Source: an uncultured Paraglaciecola sp.
Lineage (GTDB): Bacteria; Pseudomonadota; Gammaproteobacteria; Enterobacterales; Alteromonadaceae
Length of the DNA stretch: 46,271 nucleotides
Direction: 5' to 3'
Assembly (NCBI RefSeq): GCF_913020055.1
Contig: NZ_CAJWCF010000025.1
Location: 1 to 46,271 of the forward strand
Shown: positions 18,314 to 27,384 of the stretch, one piece after another
Position numbering within the stretch: the first letter of the stretch is position 1
How the letters are laid out: every line of letters begins with the position of its first letter
Position numbers and translations under genes: made by a program
The notes under the pieces: generated by a model
Databases searched by the model: none
Told to the model about the DNA's origin: nothing
Seen by the model: only the letters and a program-made list of their open reading frames with translations

Positions 18314-19038
18314 AACATGGCCCCTGTTTGAGTGGTTTGTTCGGCGGCTTTGATTTGTCTCTGCAAATCGATTATCCAACCTTTTAATTGCCGTGAATCG
18401 TCATTCGACAACCCTTGATAAAGCTCGTAATCAGCCAAAGCCAAAGATTTTTTACCCATGTATAGATCGTATAAAATACCTCGATTTAAATACCCCTGTG
18501 CAAAAGCAGGCCAACTTTTTAGCGCTAACTCGTAATGGGTTAATGCTTGTTTAAACTGCCCCTGTTCACGAAATACCAAGGCTAGTTCATTGTGGGCTAG
18601 GTAATTTAAAGGGTTGACAGAAATCGCGTTATTCAGATATTTGGTCTTGTTTTTAGCCTGTTGTTCCAGAGTGTCAGAAACTTGTTCCTTTGCCAGTAAC
18701 GCAAGTTGTACCCATATTCCGGACAGGTTTGGGTGTTGTTCAGATAACGCCATAAACCTATCTCTAGCTTGTGTAAACTTACCTTGTTGCTTTAACAACA
18801 AGACACTTTGAAACTGATTTAATGCTTGAGTAGTAGGTTTATGTCCGCTGACCTGTGTTTTGTACAAATTGGGACGTGCTTGTAAATCCTTCACCTGCAT
18901 TTGCAAAGGCGTTAACGACTCAGTAGTGGTTTTGGCAATGTTTGTTGCAGCTTCCTCAGAGGGTAATAAACTAGTACAACCGCTTAATGCCAATGCACTC
19001 ATCACACTCAATACAACAAAAACATTAGTAAATTTCAT
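18310..19038 (-). CDS. TPR-repeat lipoprotein
   Basis: A lipoprotein signal at residues 1-21 ends in ALSGC21. Tetratricopeptide-like repeats occupy about 65-215: FTQARDRFMALSEQHPNL, YLAHNELALVFREQGQFKQALTHYELALKSWPAF and the following GYLNRGILYDLYMGKKSLALADYELY. It is likely a periplasmic scaffold in the ExbB/ExbD machine. Its ATG lies inside the last codons of the 1010-residue TPR lipoprotein gene (14-base overlap), and it is coupled to the next small gene by ATGA. Confidence 0.85.
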   Translation of the reverse strand: MKFTNVFVVLSVMSALALSGCTSLLPSEEAATNIAKTTTESLTPLQMQVKDLQARPNLYKTQVSGHKPTTQALNQFQSVLLLKQQGKFTQARDRFMALSEQHPNLSGIWVQLALLAKEQVSDTLEQQAKNKTKYLNNAISVNPLNYLAHNELALVFREQGQFKQALTHYELALKSWPAFAQGYLNRGILYDLYMGKKSLALADYELYQGLSNDDSRQLKGWIIDLQRQIKAAEQTTQTGAML

Positions 19039-22000
19039 CGGTGACCTCGAGACTCTTCTCTTGTTTGTTATATCTACCTGGCAACAGTTTTTCTAAGGCG
19101 CTAAAACTCTTTTTGACCCAACTGTCATAACTACCCTGCCAACTTCGTTTGGCGTTAGTTTCGTGAATATCGATGGCCTTTTCTTCAAATGGGTAAGCTT
19201 GCTCTTCAAGCAAAAGATCATATTGCTCAAGCTCTAAAGCGTTAAGGTTTTTAGGTTTACTCGAGGTCATCAAATCTTTGGCCAGTTGATGGTAAATATC
19301 CGCGATACTAAAATTGGCCGAAGTACTGAACTCCTCAACCTTATAATCCAAAGTTTTATTGTAGGCATTCAGCGCAGTATTTAATGCAGCCTTTTTCTTA
19401 CCTAAACTGGCTTTTAGCGGCTGCGTAAGTTTGATTTTTTTGTAGGCATACAGCTTGTCATCGGCAAACACGTTAGATGCCATTGCCGCTAAATAACGGT
19501 TGCGATCACTACGTTCTATATCGGCAGATTGTTGCGCTTGTTTGTCAGCTTGAATGAGTTTATTCAACCAGAAACGGCGTTTGCTGTGTTCATTACTTGC
19601 AAGGTAAAACTCACTCATAATGAAACGGGCTTCGTTGGCTTCGGCAAAAGGTTGTGCATAGCTGTGAGCATAAGTGCGATAAGCCTCTAATGCTTTTTGT
19701 TTATTGTCTATTTTGTGCAAATACTGTGCTGCCACATACAAGGCTTGTCTGCCTTCCTCGGATTGTGGATTGGCTTGATGCAAAACCAATAATTCATCAG
19801 CGGCTTGTTGCCAGTTTTCATTCTGCTGGTAAGCCAAAATCAATTGCTCTTGGATATTGGCAGTTAATTTATTTTTCGGAAAACGTTGTCTAAAGTCTTC
19901 AAATAAATCAATACCTTGCTGCCATTCTTGCATTTGTAATAAATAGCTAGCTGCATCATATTGTGCATTTAATCGAATAGCTGACTCAGGTGTTTTAGCC
20001 AACACTCGCAAAAAGTCGTTCACAGCTAAAGGTAAATAGTTATTAGCAACATTCTGCTCACCTTGTTTGTAAATACTGGCTGCTAAACGCTCTCGCATAT
20101 CATGCTGACGAGGATCGTTATCTGGCAATAATTGAATGATTTTTTCGTAGGTACTTTCCCCAAGTGCATATTGTTGCAGGGCAAATTGACTATGCCCTAT
20201 TACTAAATAACTGGCTAACTGTTTGTCTGCTTGTACTTTTGGTTGCCAATCCAACAATTTTTGTGCCGCGGTAATGGCCAAGTCATATCGTTTTAAAGTA
20301 AATAACTGTTGCATGCTGCTATACAAAATATCCCGCGCTCTAGGATCATCGGCAAAGGTATTCACAAATTTTTCTTGAGAAAAAAGCTGCTTGTCTAACC
20401 AATTAACCTCTTGCTTAGTATCTGGGCCTACTGGAACAGCAGCCATCAACTGAATTTGTTGATAGGCCAATATAGCCGCATAAGCCGCTTCTGCTGCTTT
20501 AGGATGAGCAGTCGTTGTAAAGGTGTTTGGTTGCAAATGCTGGTATGCGTAACGTTCAAATGCACTGATTGATTCGGCATATTGCTCCGCTTCAAATAGC
20601 GCCTCGCCTAAACGGTAAATTGACTCTGGTGTTTGCGCATCGCGAGGAAACGTCAGGATAAACTGCTGATACCACTTTGACGCTAACAAAAATGCTTGGA
20701 TGCCCTGTTCTTTTAACTCTTGCGCTGTGGGGATATTTTTGTCGCTATCCTTATCCTTAGGTTTTTGACTTGCACTCACTAACATCTGGCCGCGGCTATG
20801 TTCATATTGCGCAAGTTCTTGTAGATATTCGTTTAGATAAGGTGCGACTTGCTCTTGCAAAACAATCGCCCAATTAGGCCAATAGTTACCGGCAATACCA
20901 TAACGCTTTACAAAACGCTGTTTGGCGGGTAATACTAAAGTGGGGAATTTACCTAAAATGTAAACGTCGATTTGTTTCACTGCAAAAATAGGCGCTTGAA
21001 AATGGTCGCCGTGGATTTCTGTAAAGGCTTGGTAGGCTTTAGCACTATCGCGATATCGGTCTTGGTTCAAATAGTGTTGCGCTAATGCATCATATAATAC
21101 GTATTCATAATGCCTACTGCCAAGTTGTGAAAAATGTGTAGCAACACTGTCTGCTGGATTCGGATATTGACCATCCTGATAAGAAAACAACAAACTCATA
21201 ATACGAATAGTATCGTTGACCAAACGTTTCTCACCCACAGGTAAACGGTCAACTTGATCCTGGCTGTCGATCTGAGACAACATCGGCTGAGCCACAATTT
21301 GATTAGGCAGTTTATGATCAAGCAAAGTGCTAAAGGCTTTTAATGCCAGGCCTTGCTGTTCATTTTTAAAATAACTCCAGCCCAACATATAGGCGGCTGT
21401 GCCGTAATAAGGGTTTTGTTCACCCTGTTCTAGCACCTTAGTGTAAGCACTAATGGCGAGTGGATAATTGGTCCGATTAAATTCTACCTCACCCATTCTA
21501 AAATGCGTTTCAGCTAAGTAAGGGTTGTCTGGAAATTTCTCTAATAACTGCTGTAAGGTGGCAAAACTGTCTTGTATTTGACCTTGCTGTTCATAGGCTT
21601 TGGCTAGCTGATAAAGCACTTCTAGATTGTCAGGGCTGTGTGGATGCCCGACTAATAATTGTTGATACTGCTGTATGGCTAAATCAAATAATTTTTGCGG
21701 CTTTTGCCCAACCTGCTTATCGCTAATGGTTGATTCTAGCGGTGCCCCATCTTCCTGTTTTTGTTCTGCCAATGACACTTCTAGATCGGCTAACCTGTAC
21801 TGCACTATTTTTCTAGTTTGTGGGTCGCCCACCACATCAAGCAATGCTTTGTAAGAATCTCGCATGCTCTGTGTTTCGGGCTGCTCTAAAGGAGCATGGT
21901 CCAGCGGCAATGGCTCAAAAAACACATCACCTAAGGTTTGTTTACTAACGGATGGTGTTTCAGCGGTTTGTTCTGGATACTCAGCCGAAAACAATCCACA

Positions 22001-22057
22001 AGCAGATAACGGCAACATCAAACCTACAAAAATCAACGGGCAATAACCTAACCTCAT
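19025..22057 (-). CDS. Large TPR-repeat lipoprotein, 1010 residues
   Basis: The lipoprotein signal ends in PLSAC20. The body is a long helical solenoid of tetratricopeptide repeats (for example NLEVLYQLAKAYEQQGQIQD, YLAETHFRMGEVEFNRTNY, TPESIYRLGEALFEAEQYAE, SYLVIGHSQFALQQYALGE). This resembles the BamD/YbgF-type outer-membrane TPR repeats and the large TPR proteins of Glt-like machines. It probably lies under the outer membrane and bridges the motor and surface components. It overlaps its upstream neighbour by four bases (22057-22054). No enzymatic motif is present. Confidence 0.85.
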   Translation of the reverse strand: MRLGYCPLIFVGLMLPLSACGLFSAEYPEQTAETPSVSKQTLGDVFFEPLPLDHAPLEQPETQSMRDSYKALLDVVGDPQTRKIVQYRLADLEVSLAEQKQEDGAPLESTISDKQVGQKPQKLFDLAIQQYQQLLVGHPHSPDNLEVLYQLAKAYEQQGQIQDSFATLQQLLEKFPDNPYLAETHFRMGEVEFNRTNYPLAISAYTKVLEQGEQNPYYGTAAYMLGWSYFKNEQQGLALKAFSTLLDHKLPNQIVAQPMLSQIDSQDQVDRLPVGEKRLVNDTIRIMSLLFSYQDGQYPNPADSVATHFSQLGSRHYEYVLYDALAQHYLNQDRYRDSAKAYQAFTEIHGDHFQAPIFAVKQIDVYILGKFPTLVLPAKQRFVKRYGIAGNYWPNWAIVLQEQVAPYLNEYLQELAQYEHSRGQMLVSASQKPKDKDSDKNIPTAQELKEQGIQAFLLASKWYQQFILTFPRDAQTPESIYRLGEALFEAEQYAESISAFERYAYQHLQPNTFTTTAHPKAAEAAYAAILAYQQIQLMAAVPVGPDTKQEVNWLDKQLFSQEKFVNTFADDPRARDILYSSMQQLFTLKRYDLAITAAQKLLDWQPKVQADKQLASYLVIGHSQFALQQYALGESTYEKIIQLLPDNDPRQHDMRERLAASIYKQGEQNVANNYLPLAVNDFLRVLAKTPESAIRLNAQYDAASYLLQMQEWQQGIDLFEDFRQRFPKNKLTANIQEQLILAYQQNENWQQAADELLVLHQANPQSEEGRQALYVAAQYLHKIDNKQKALEAYRTYAHSYAQPFAEANEARFIMSEFYLASNEHSKRRFWLNKLIQADKQAQQSADIERSDRNRYLAAMASNVFADDKLYAYKKIKLTQPLKASLGKKKAALNTALNAYNKTLDYKVEEFSTSANFSIADIYHQLAKDLMTSSKPKNLNALELEQYDLLLEEQAYPFEEKAIDIHETNAKRSWQGSYDSWVKKSFSALEKLLPGRYNKQEKSLEVTDEIY

Positions 22058-24093
22058 AGCTGGTTTTCCTCGTTTGCAGATGTCTCATCTAACAGTGTTG
22101 TACTGTCATTGTCTTTTTGCAGGGCTTGATCACTCAACCGCACCATGGCTAATTGTGCTTGTAATATATAATTTCTAACTTTTAGTTTATGCGCTTGGAT
22201 AAATTGGCTGAAGATGCCTGATAATTGGCTAACAAGGGCATCTTGCAGTCCATTACTCTTATCAATTTCAGCGTCAATCCGCTGTGCCAAATTACTCACT
22301 CTGAGTCTTTGCTTGGCAAAATCAGGTTTAGCTGCCAGTTGATTAAGTAGTTGCTGCTGACGCTGCTGTGCTTTGGCAATCTCACTATCGAGTTGCTTCA
22401 ACGCTTTCTGTGCTTGCCAATGATTGCTAGAGTAAGCTTCACTTGCTTGCCAAACCAGTCGTCCCGCCACGCGCTCAACACGTTGTTGATAACTATCAGC
22501 CAAGGGTGGTTGAGCAAGTTGTTTTTTAAGTTGAGAAATAGTGACTAAACGTTGTTCCGAACGTTTTACTCTGTCTAACCATTTTTGACTTTGCTGGCTC
22601 ATAAACACTTGGCCATCTTGCTGCGTTTTGGCCGTATCTATGACTAAAGCCAATTCTTCACGCTGCATTTGCAGCTGTGCCAATTGCTCCAACGTACGAT
22701 TTTGTAAGATCTGTTTAGCGCGCTTGCGCCTCTCTACTTGTCTTTCATCTAACATCAAATCATATTGCTGCATACGTCGTTGCCAATTTTGCATTTTTTG
22801 CTGTAAGAAACGACTTTCCTGTAACGCAGATAACCCAGCCCTAAATTCACTAGTTACAGCCACACTATTAAATAACTGAGTATTAATAAGTTGCTCACTA
22901 TGTTCGTCCTGCTCACTTTCCGATTGGTTATTATTGACTAATAAACCCAAAATAAACTGTGGCTGACTCACTTGCTGCTGCGCTTGATTAAGCTCATCTA
23001 AGGCTTGCTCAAAACGCTGCAGCCCCAGCTGCAACACTTGCAATGATTGGCGTGGTGCAAATGCTTTTTCATAGGCATAGGCACTGGCTAAATAGGCTTC
23101 TAGGGTATATTCACTATTTTGCGGCATTTGCATCAATCGTTGCCAAATAGACAAAGCAGTTTGCAATTCATTCTTTTTAGCCGCTGCCCAGCCATAACCT
23201 AATAATGCAGCCTCTGCGTCTAAACCCTCGGTACGAATATTTTCAAACACTCTAAACGCTTGATGCGGCTCTTCATTTTTAAGCAAGGTGTAACCTAAAG
23301 TTAAGTTGGCTCGGTCACGAATGGCATCACGCTCTGCTGCAACATCTTGTTCATCATCTTCACTAAAAATCGGCTCGGCCCAGCCCATCCAACGGCTTAC
23401 GAAACTACTTTCCTTATTGGCCAAACTAGATAAACGGCTAATCGCTTGTTGATTGTCTCCTTTTTGCAGCAACGCTAACGCTTGGTTGTACTGCACGTAA
23501 TCGCGATAAATTGAATCGTTTGATAACTGCTCTAGCCATTGAACATCCACAGCCTTGGCATCTTCATCCAATAAAAAACCATGCAGTTGCGACTGCATAT
23601 ACAGCCAGTTATCTCGGGTAGATTGCTCGAAATACTCTTCTGCTGCTTCTTGCCCTATATTTTGAAAGGCACGGGCTGCATCTGAAAATTGGCGTTTTTG
23701 ATAATAGGTTTTACCCAACAATAACCACGAAAAAGCCGTGACTTCAGGTGTAGCGTTGTTTTTCAATAAGCGTAAAAAAATGTCGGCGGCTTGGTTATCT
23801 AAACCATAGGCTAAGCTCATTCCACCTTTAAGTAATTCTGGCTCAACTTTATGACCGCTCAAAAAGTCAGGGATTTGTCTCAAACCCTCAGGAAATTTTT
23901 GCTCTAAGATTGCCATTTGAGTTAAGGCTAAGGAAAAATTACCTTGGTAATATTCATATAAAACTTGTTGGTAGGCTTTTTCTAGCTGCGCAGAATTAGA
24001 GGCTTTCGCCTGTTGGGCGCTTATTTGTGCGCTAATTGGGGCACTAACCAGCAAAACAAAAAAACAGCTGAACGTGCTATACCACTTCAACAT
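22054..24093 (-). CDS. Exported TPR/coiled-coil protein, 679 residues
   Basis: A cleavable signal peptide ends near PISAQISAQQ. The first 370 residues read as tetratricopeptide-type helices (QVLYEYYQGNFSLALTQMAIL, FSWLLLGKTYYQKRQFSDAARAFQNI, YTLLKNEEPHQAFRVFENI). A C-terminal region rich in Gln, Lys and Arg looks coiled-coil (about 440-640). The open frame extends to 24144, but the ATG at 24093 follows the previous gene's TAA by one base and starts the signal peptide, so it was preferred. It is a periplasmic member of the ExbB/ExbD gene set. The function is unknown. Confidence 0.8.
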   Translation of the reverse strand: MLKWYSTFSCFFVLLVSAPISAQISAQQAKASNSAQLEKAYQQVLYEYYQGNFSLALTQMAILEQKFPEGLRQIPDFLSGHKVEPELLKGGMSLAYGLDNQAADIFLRLLKNNATPEVTAFSWLLLGKTYYQKRQFSDAARAFQNIGQEAAEEYFEQSTRDNWLYMQSQLHGFLLDEDAKAVDVQWLEQLSNDSIYRDYVQYNQALALLQKGDNQQAISRLSSLANKESSFVSRWMGWAEPIFSEDDEQDVAAERDAIRDRANLTLGYTLLKNEEPHQAFRVFENIRTEGLDAEAALLGYGWAAAKKNELQTALSIWQRLMQMPQNSEYTLEAYLASAYAYEKAFAPRQSLQVLQLGLQRFEQALDELNQAQQQVSQPQFILGLLVNNNQSESEQDEHSEQLINTQLFNSVAVTSEFRAGLSALQESRFLQQKMQNWQRRMQQYDLMLDERQVERRKRAKQILQNRTLEQLAQLQMQREELALVIDTAKTQQDGQVFMSQQSQKWLDRVKRSEQRLVTISQLKKQLAQPPLADSYQQRVERVAGRLVWQASEAYSSNHWQAQKALKQLDSEIAKAQQRQQQLLNQLAAKPDFAKQRLRVSNLAQRIDAEIDKSNGLQDALVSQLSGIFSQFIQAHKLKVRNYILQAQLAMVRLSDQALQKDNDSTTLLDETSANEENQL

Positions 24094-24094
24094 A

Positions 24095-24661
24095 TTAAAG
24101 TTCAACCGCCTCAAAAACAGGCTGTTGTTTAACGCTAGAATCAATAACGCTTAGCTCCAACGATTTGGCTTCAGCGGTTTTGGTGAAGCTGATACTAGTG
24201 GCTCGTTTGTACTCTCTGTCTTGTGGCCCTTTACCAATAAAAAACGCACTGAGCTGATGTTCGCCTTGGGCTAAATTATCAATATGTAACTTTTGCACCC
24301 CACCTTTGAACAAGGCTTGAATTTGTTTTTCGGTATACAGGTGATGGGTGACCACTTTGTCGTTAATTTTCAGCTCAACTGCGTCCAAATTAAAATAAGT
24401 GCCTACGTCCAGGGAAAGATACACCACCACTTGGGTGCTAGATGGAAACAATAAATCTTCTTCCAGCACAAACAAATCACGGTTAAGGGCAACTACTTCT
24501 TTTCGCAGTTGCTGTAATTGTTCAGCAACAGTGTTGTCGACAGGCTCATCACTTTGCTGAGCATTGAGGTTTAAACTGATGCTCAGCAAAAGACTACAAA
24601 ACAAAAATACCGCCCAGTGAATGGGATGGATATTTGCTACTTTTTTAGAATAAAAACTCAT
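24095..24661 (-). CDS. Exported protein of unknown family in the envelope operon
   Basis: This 188-residue protein has an N-terminal hydrophobic segment (about 15-34), a short coiled-coil (VAEQLQQLRKEVVALNRDLFVLEEDLL, about 45-71) and a beta-rich remainder (STQVVVYLSLDVGTYFNLDAVELKINDKVV). The remainder could be an Ig-like carbohydrate- or peptide-binding fold. It starts 40 bases after the DUF3570 gene and ends one base before the next ATG. I do not recognise the family. Its constant company with TPR and ExbB/ExbD genes suggests a periplasmic structural part. Confidence 0.65.
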   Translation of the reverse strand: MSFYSKKVANIHPIHWAVFLFCSLLLSISLNLNAQQSDEPVDNTVAEQLQQLRKEVVALNRDLFVLEEDLLFPSSTQVVVYLSLDVGTYFNLDAVELKINDKVVTHHLYTEKQIQALFKGGVQKLHIDNLAQGEHQLSAFFIGKGPQDREYKRATSISFTKTAEAKSLELSVIDSSVKQQPVFEAVEL

Positions 24662-24701
24662 TGGTATATACTTCCTATAACCCTTAATAAATCAAAGGAC
24701 A

Positions 24702-25916
24702 CTAGTAAAATATGGACACGTAAAAACGTGTAATATTAGCCGAAAACTGATAAAGCGGTTCTTCACCTACTGGCGCTATACCGCTAGTGTCACCCTCTAA
24801 TGTGCTATTAACCAAAACGTTTCTAAAATCGTCATAGTTATAATTCACGTGGTCAAAATCGAGGTTAATTGTGCTTTTCTTAAAAAAGTTGGCGGCGGAA
24901 AATTGAAACTCGTAGGTCAAACTTAAACCCAACGACAAGTTGTTAAAGGTACTCATTTCTTTATCACGTGCTCGGAAGTTAAATTCAGCACTTCGCGTAT
25001 ACAAATCCTGATAAAAATCGGCTTTGTCTTGTTGATAATGGCGAGCACGCATTTCCACAATCCAGTCATCGCCAAATGTATGGATATAACCCAACTTATA
25101 GGTATTCGCTTGTATGCCCCAAGAATCAGAAAACACCTTAGCTTCACCATATACAGATGCACGATAAGGCAAATAATAATTAGCCGTAATCGAAGCCGCA
25201 TTACTTCTGCGAGTGTTGGGGTAAACCTCAGTTTCAAAACGGTAACCACGGGCACTACTGGCATCGATAAAACGCACTGAACGATAAGGATTATTCAAAT
25301 ATCCTTGATCAGATATGTTTTCCACACTCAAGCCAAGTATCATATTTTTGGTAATCACCTGGGTGACACCTAACTGATAATTTTGTCGCTCGGCTAACTC
25401 TAAAAAACTTTCGTCACCGGTTTTTCCTACTTCATCGTTGCCTTTCGAATAACCTAAACTAAGTGTTGTGAGGTCACCAAAAAAATCTTGGCTAACACCA
25501 AAATGTATCGACTGAGCTTCAAAGTCGTTTTCTGAACTAGTGGTGTAGTTCAAACTCATTAAGGTTTTATTATGTAGAAAATCAACGCCCACGCTATTTT
25601 CAGTACGTTCTTCTGCATAAGGGCTGGCGGTAGCTAACACATCTATGGATGCACCAGAAATGGTGTCGACGTAATAATTTGCGGAAACAGACACATGGTT
25701 ACCTATTTTTTTACGTAACAAAATAGACGGACCATCGATTGACATACCGCCACCTTGGTAGGAGTGATACATCGCGTCAGAGCGATCTTGTGGCAACACG
25801 GCAGCAAACGCCTGCCAAACAAACAAGCCAACTATGATGCAGGCAATTATTAATCGAATTATCAATTTTCTTACCGTGCCACTAGGCGTAATCGTTTTCT
25901 GTTTAATTACAACCAC
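24702..25916 (-). CDS. DUF3570 outer-membrane beta-barrel protein
   Basis: This predicted outer-membrane barrel of about 404 residues matches the DUF3570 pattern: SDAMYHSYQGGGMSIDGPSI near the mature N-terminus, followed by alternating amphipathic strands and a terminal aromatic residue (FYVSIFY). An N-terminal basic and hydrophobic segment (IIRLIIACIIVGLFVWQAFA) serves as signal sequence. The frame is open to 25988, but the GTG at 25916-25914 has an ideal AGGAGG five bases upstream (25927-25922), so that start was chosen. This gives a 14-base overlap with the DUF4266 gene. DUF4266 and DUF3570 are habitual neighbours in other bacteria, and the shared RBS fits obligatory coupling. Confidence 0.85.
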   Translation of the reverse strand: MVVIKQKTITPSGTVRKLIIRLIIACIIVGLFVWQAFAAVLPQDRSDAMYHSYQGGGMSIDGPSILLRKKIGNHVSVSANYYVDTISGASIDVLATASPYAEERTENSVGVDFLHNKTLMSLNYTTSSENDFEAQSIHFGVSQDFFGDLTTLSLGYSKGNDEVGKTGDESFLELAERQNYQLGVTQVITKNMILGLSVENISDQGYLNNPYRSVRFIDASSARGYRFETEVYPNTRRSNAASITANYYLPYRASVYGEAKVFSDSWGIQANTYKLGYIHTFGDDWIVEMRARHYQQDKADFYQDLYTRSAEFNFRARDKEMSTFNNLSLGLSLTYEFQFSAANFFKKSTINLDFDHVNYNYDDFRNVLVNSTLEGDTSGIAPVGEEPLYQFSANITRFYVSIFY

Positions 25917-26148
25917 AACCGCCTCCTGCTCCACCTTCGGCACCTCTGGCACCCTCTCGAGCTTGATAGGCATGATGGGTATATGCAAGCGATACAGGGT
26001 TGCGATTCATGCTCATAATCGGGTCAGCCAAGTTGTCACGCTCATAGGGCTTGACCCAAGGTTCAAATGTGCTGCTACAGCCACTGGCAAAACCCGATAC
26101 CATGATGACCAGTAGCAAACGCAAATGAGTTGATTTAATTGCCTTCAC
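25903..26148 (-). CDS. DUF4266 small lipoprotein with Gly/Cys-rich C-terminus
   Basis: This 81-residue lipoprotein has a signal at 1-24 ending FASGC24, then a short conserved segment VKPYERDNLADPIMSM characteristic of DUF4266. A tail of Gly and Cys (EGGAGGGCGCN, residues 71-81) places two Cys one residue apart at the extreme C-terminus. The start is GTG at 26148 with GGGAG six bases upstream, three bases after the TlpA stop. The AGGAGG of the next gene is encoded by the Gly-rich tail itself. The role is unknown. The terminal Cys pair beside a TlpA gene suggests metal or cofactor binding, or thiol modification (inference). Confidence 0.85.
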   Translation of the reverse strand: MKAIKSTHLRLLLVIMVSGFASGCSSTFEPWVKPYERDNLADPIMSMNRNPVSLAYTHHAYQAREGARGAEGGAGGGCGCN

Positions 26149-26151
26149 AAC

Positions 26152-26694
26152 TTACTCCCGAAGTAACGCTTTAACAGCTTGTTTGTATTTCACTTCATCA
26201 CCACTTTTGTATCCGTGGTGCAAAAGACGTTGATTACCATCGCGATCCACAATCACAGTAGTAGGCATAGCTTTCACTTTATATAATTTGCTGACATCGT
26301 CATTCACATCAAATAAAACGGGAAAAGAAACGGGAATATCGTTTAACAAAATATCGGCCTTGGAAGGATTTTCATCCACGTTGACTGCCAAAATGGTAAA
26401 ACCCAAATCGGCATATTCTTGTTGTAACGTCTCTAAATAAGGTAATTCTTCTCGACATGGTCCACACCACGAGGCCCAAAAATTGATTAAAACCACATTG
26501 CCAAGTTGCTCCTGCAAACGCACATTACCGCCATCTTTACTGGCCAAAGTAAAATCTGGCGCGGGTCCTTTGGCATTGGCCGCTAAACTATTCATTGAGG
26601 TCAAGAACAGGCTAATAAAAACCACTGCCAACCCTAAACGACTGTAAAATTTGGCACTGGTTTTTGGGTCGAAATCTTTAACATATAACAGCAT
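26152..26694 (-). CDS. TlpA-family thiol-disulfide oxidoreductase
   Basis: The 180-residue protein has a TM/signal segment (about 15-37) and a thioredoxin fold of the TlpA/ResA type: INFWASWCGPCREELPYLETL with active-site C-G-P-C, ILAVNVDENP and the cis-proline in KAMPTTVIVDRDG. It acts in the periplasm, probably as a disulfide reductant. The longest frame starts at a TTG at 26709. The ATG at 26694 was preferred. It lies three bases before DUF4266, whose product has a Cys pair, and near cytochrome genes whose haem-binding Cys need reduction. Either could be the substrate. Confidence 0.9.
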   Translation of the reverse strand: MLLYVKDFDPKTSAKFYSRLGLAVVFISLFLTSMNSLAANAKGPAPDFTLASKDGGNVRLQEQLGNVVLINFWASWCGPCREELPYLETLQQEYADLGFTILAVNVDENPSKADILLNDIPVSFPVLFDVNDDVSKLYKVKAMPTTVIVDRDGNQRLLHHGYKSGDEVKYKQAVKALLRE

Positions 26695-26724
26695 AAGATA
26701 GTCTCTCAATAAATGTAAAACGGA

Positions 26725-27384
26725 CTAAAAAAAGAACGTGGCACCTAGGCCATATTCAATATTGTGTGTGGTTTTTTCTGCGCCGATTAGCTCAGAATTA
26801 AACAGGTGATCTTTCACGTTTAAGTGCAAAGCAAAATAGTCAGTCAGCAACAAGCGGTATCCCGCTCCTAAGGTAAGAGTGAACCTTTCATCGCCGCCAA
26901 ATTCGGTACTGCCTGCACCTAAGGTGAGATAGGTAGCTGAATTAAACACCAAATTGTCAGTGAAAAAAGTTTCGCCATTCAAGTTGTAACCCAAAGACAC
27001 ATTGTAATAACGAAAATTGCGTTCTTCATCGGTTAAAAACGGCGCACCACCACTAAGCACTTCAAAGCTGGTTTCTCCAGCATCTGCTTGTCCATAAGTG
27101 GCTTCAACAAAAAAGTCTTCATTAACGTGATAAGCGGCGCGTGCACCTACCACCATACTCGATGAAAAATCCTCAATGCTGATCACGCCCACTAACAAAC
27201 CAAACTCAAAGTTTTCTGAATCGATATTGGCTTCGTTAATATCTCTACGCTCGATATTAGGCTCGATAACACTTTGTTCAGCTTCTTGTTGCGAGCTTTG
27301 TTGAGAGCCTTGTTGTGCATACAAAGAAAAACTTGTCACTGTGCACAGCATGGCTAGAAAAAAACTGCGAATCCCAATTTCCAT
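26725..27384 (-). CDS. Small outer-membrane beta-barrel protein
   Basis: The 219-residue protein has a signal peptide (about 1-23, ending SLYAQ). A Gln/Ser/Glu-rich linker is followed by about eight beta strands (FGLLVGVISIEDFSSSMVVGARAAYHV, FFVEATYGQ, FRYYNVSLGYNL) and the barrel terminus YGLGATFFF. It resembles the OmpA-like/GltA-type small barrels. The ATG at 27384 lies inside the end of the upstream SH3-barrel gene (31-base overlap) and an AGGA nine bases before it supports this start. Both barrels were probably generated by duplication, since their C-terminal halves look alike. Confidence 0.85.
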   Translation of the reverse strand: MEIGIRSFFLAMLCTVTSFSLYAQQGSQQSSQQEAEQSVIEPNIERRDINEANIDSENFEFGLLVGVISIEDFSSSMVVGARAAYHVNEDFFVEATYGQADAGETSFEVLSGGAPFLTDEERNFRYYNVSLGYNLNGETFFTDNLVFNSATYLTLGAGSTEFGGDERFTLTLGAGYRLLLTDYFALHLNVKDHLFNSELIGAEKTTHNIEYGLGATFFF

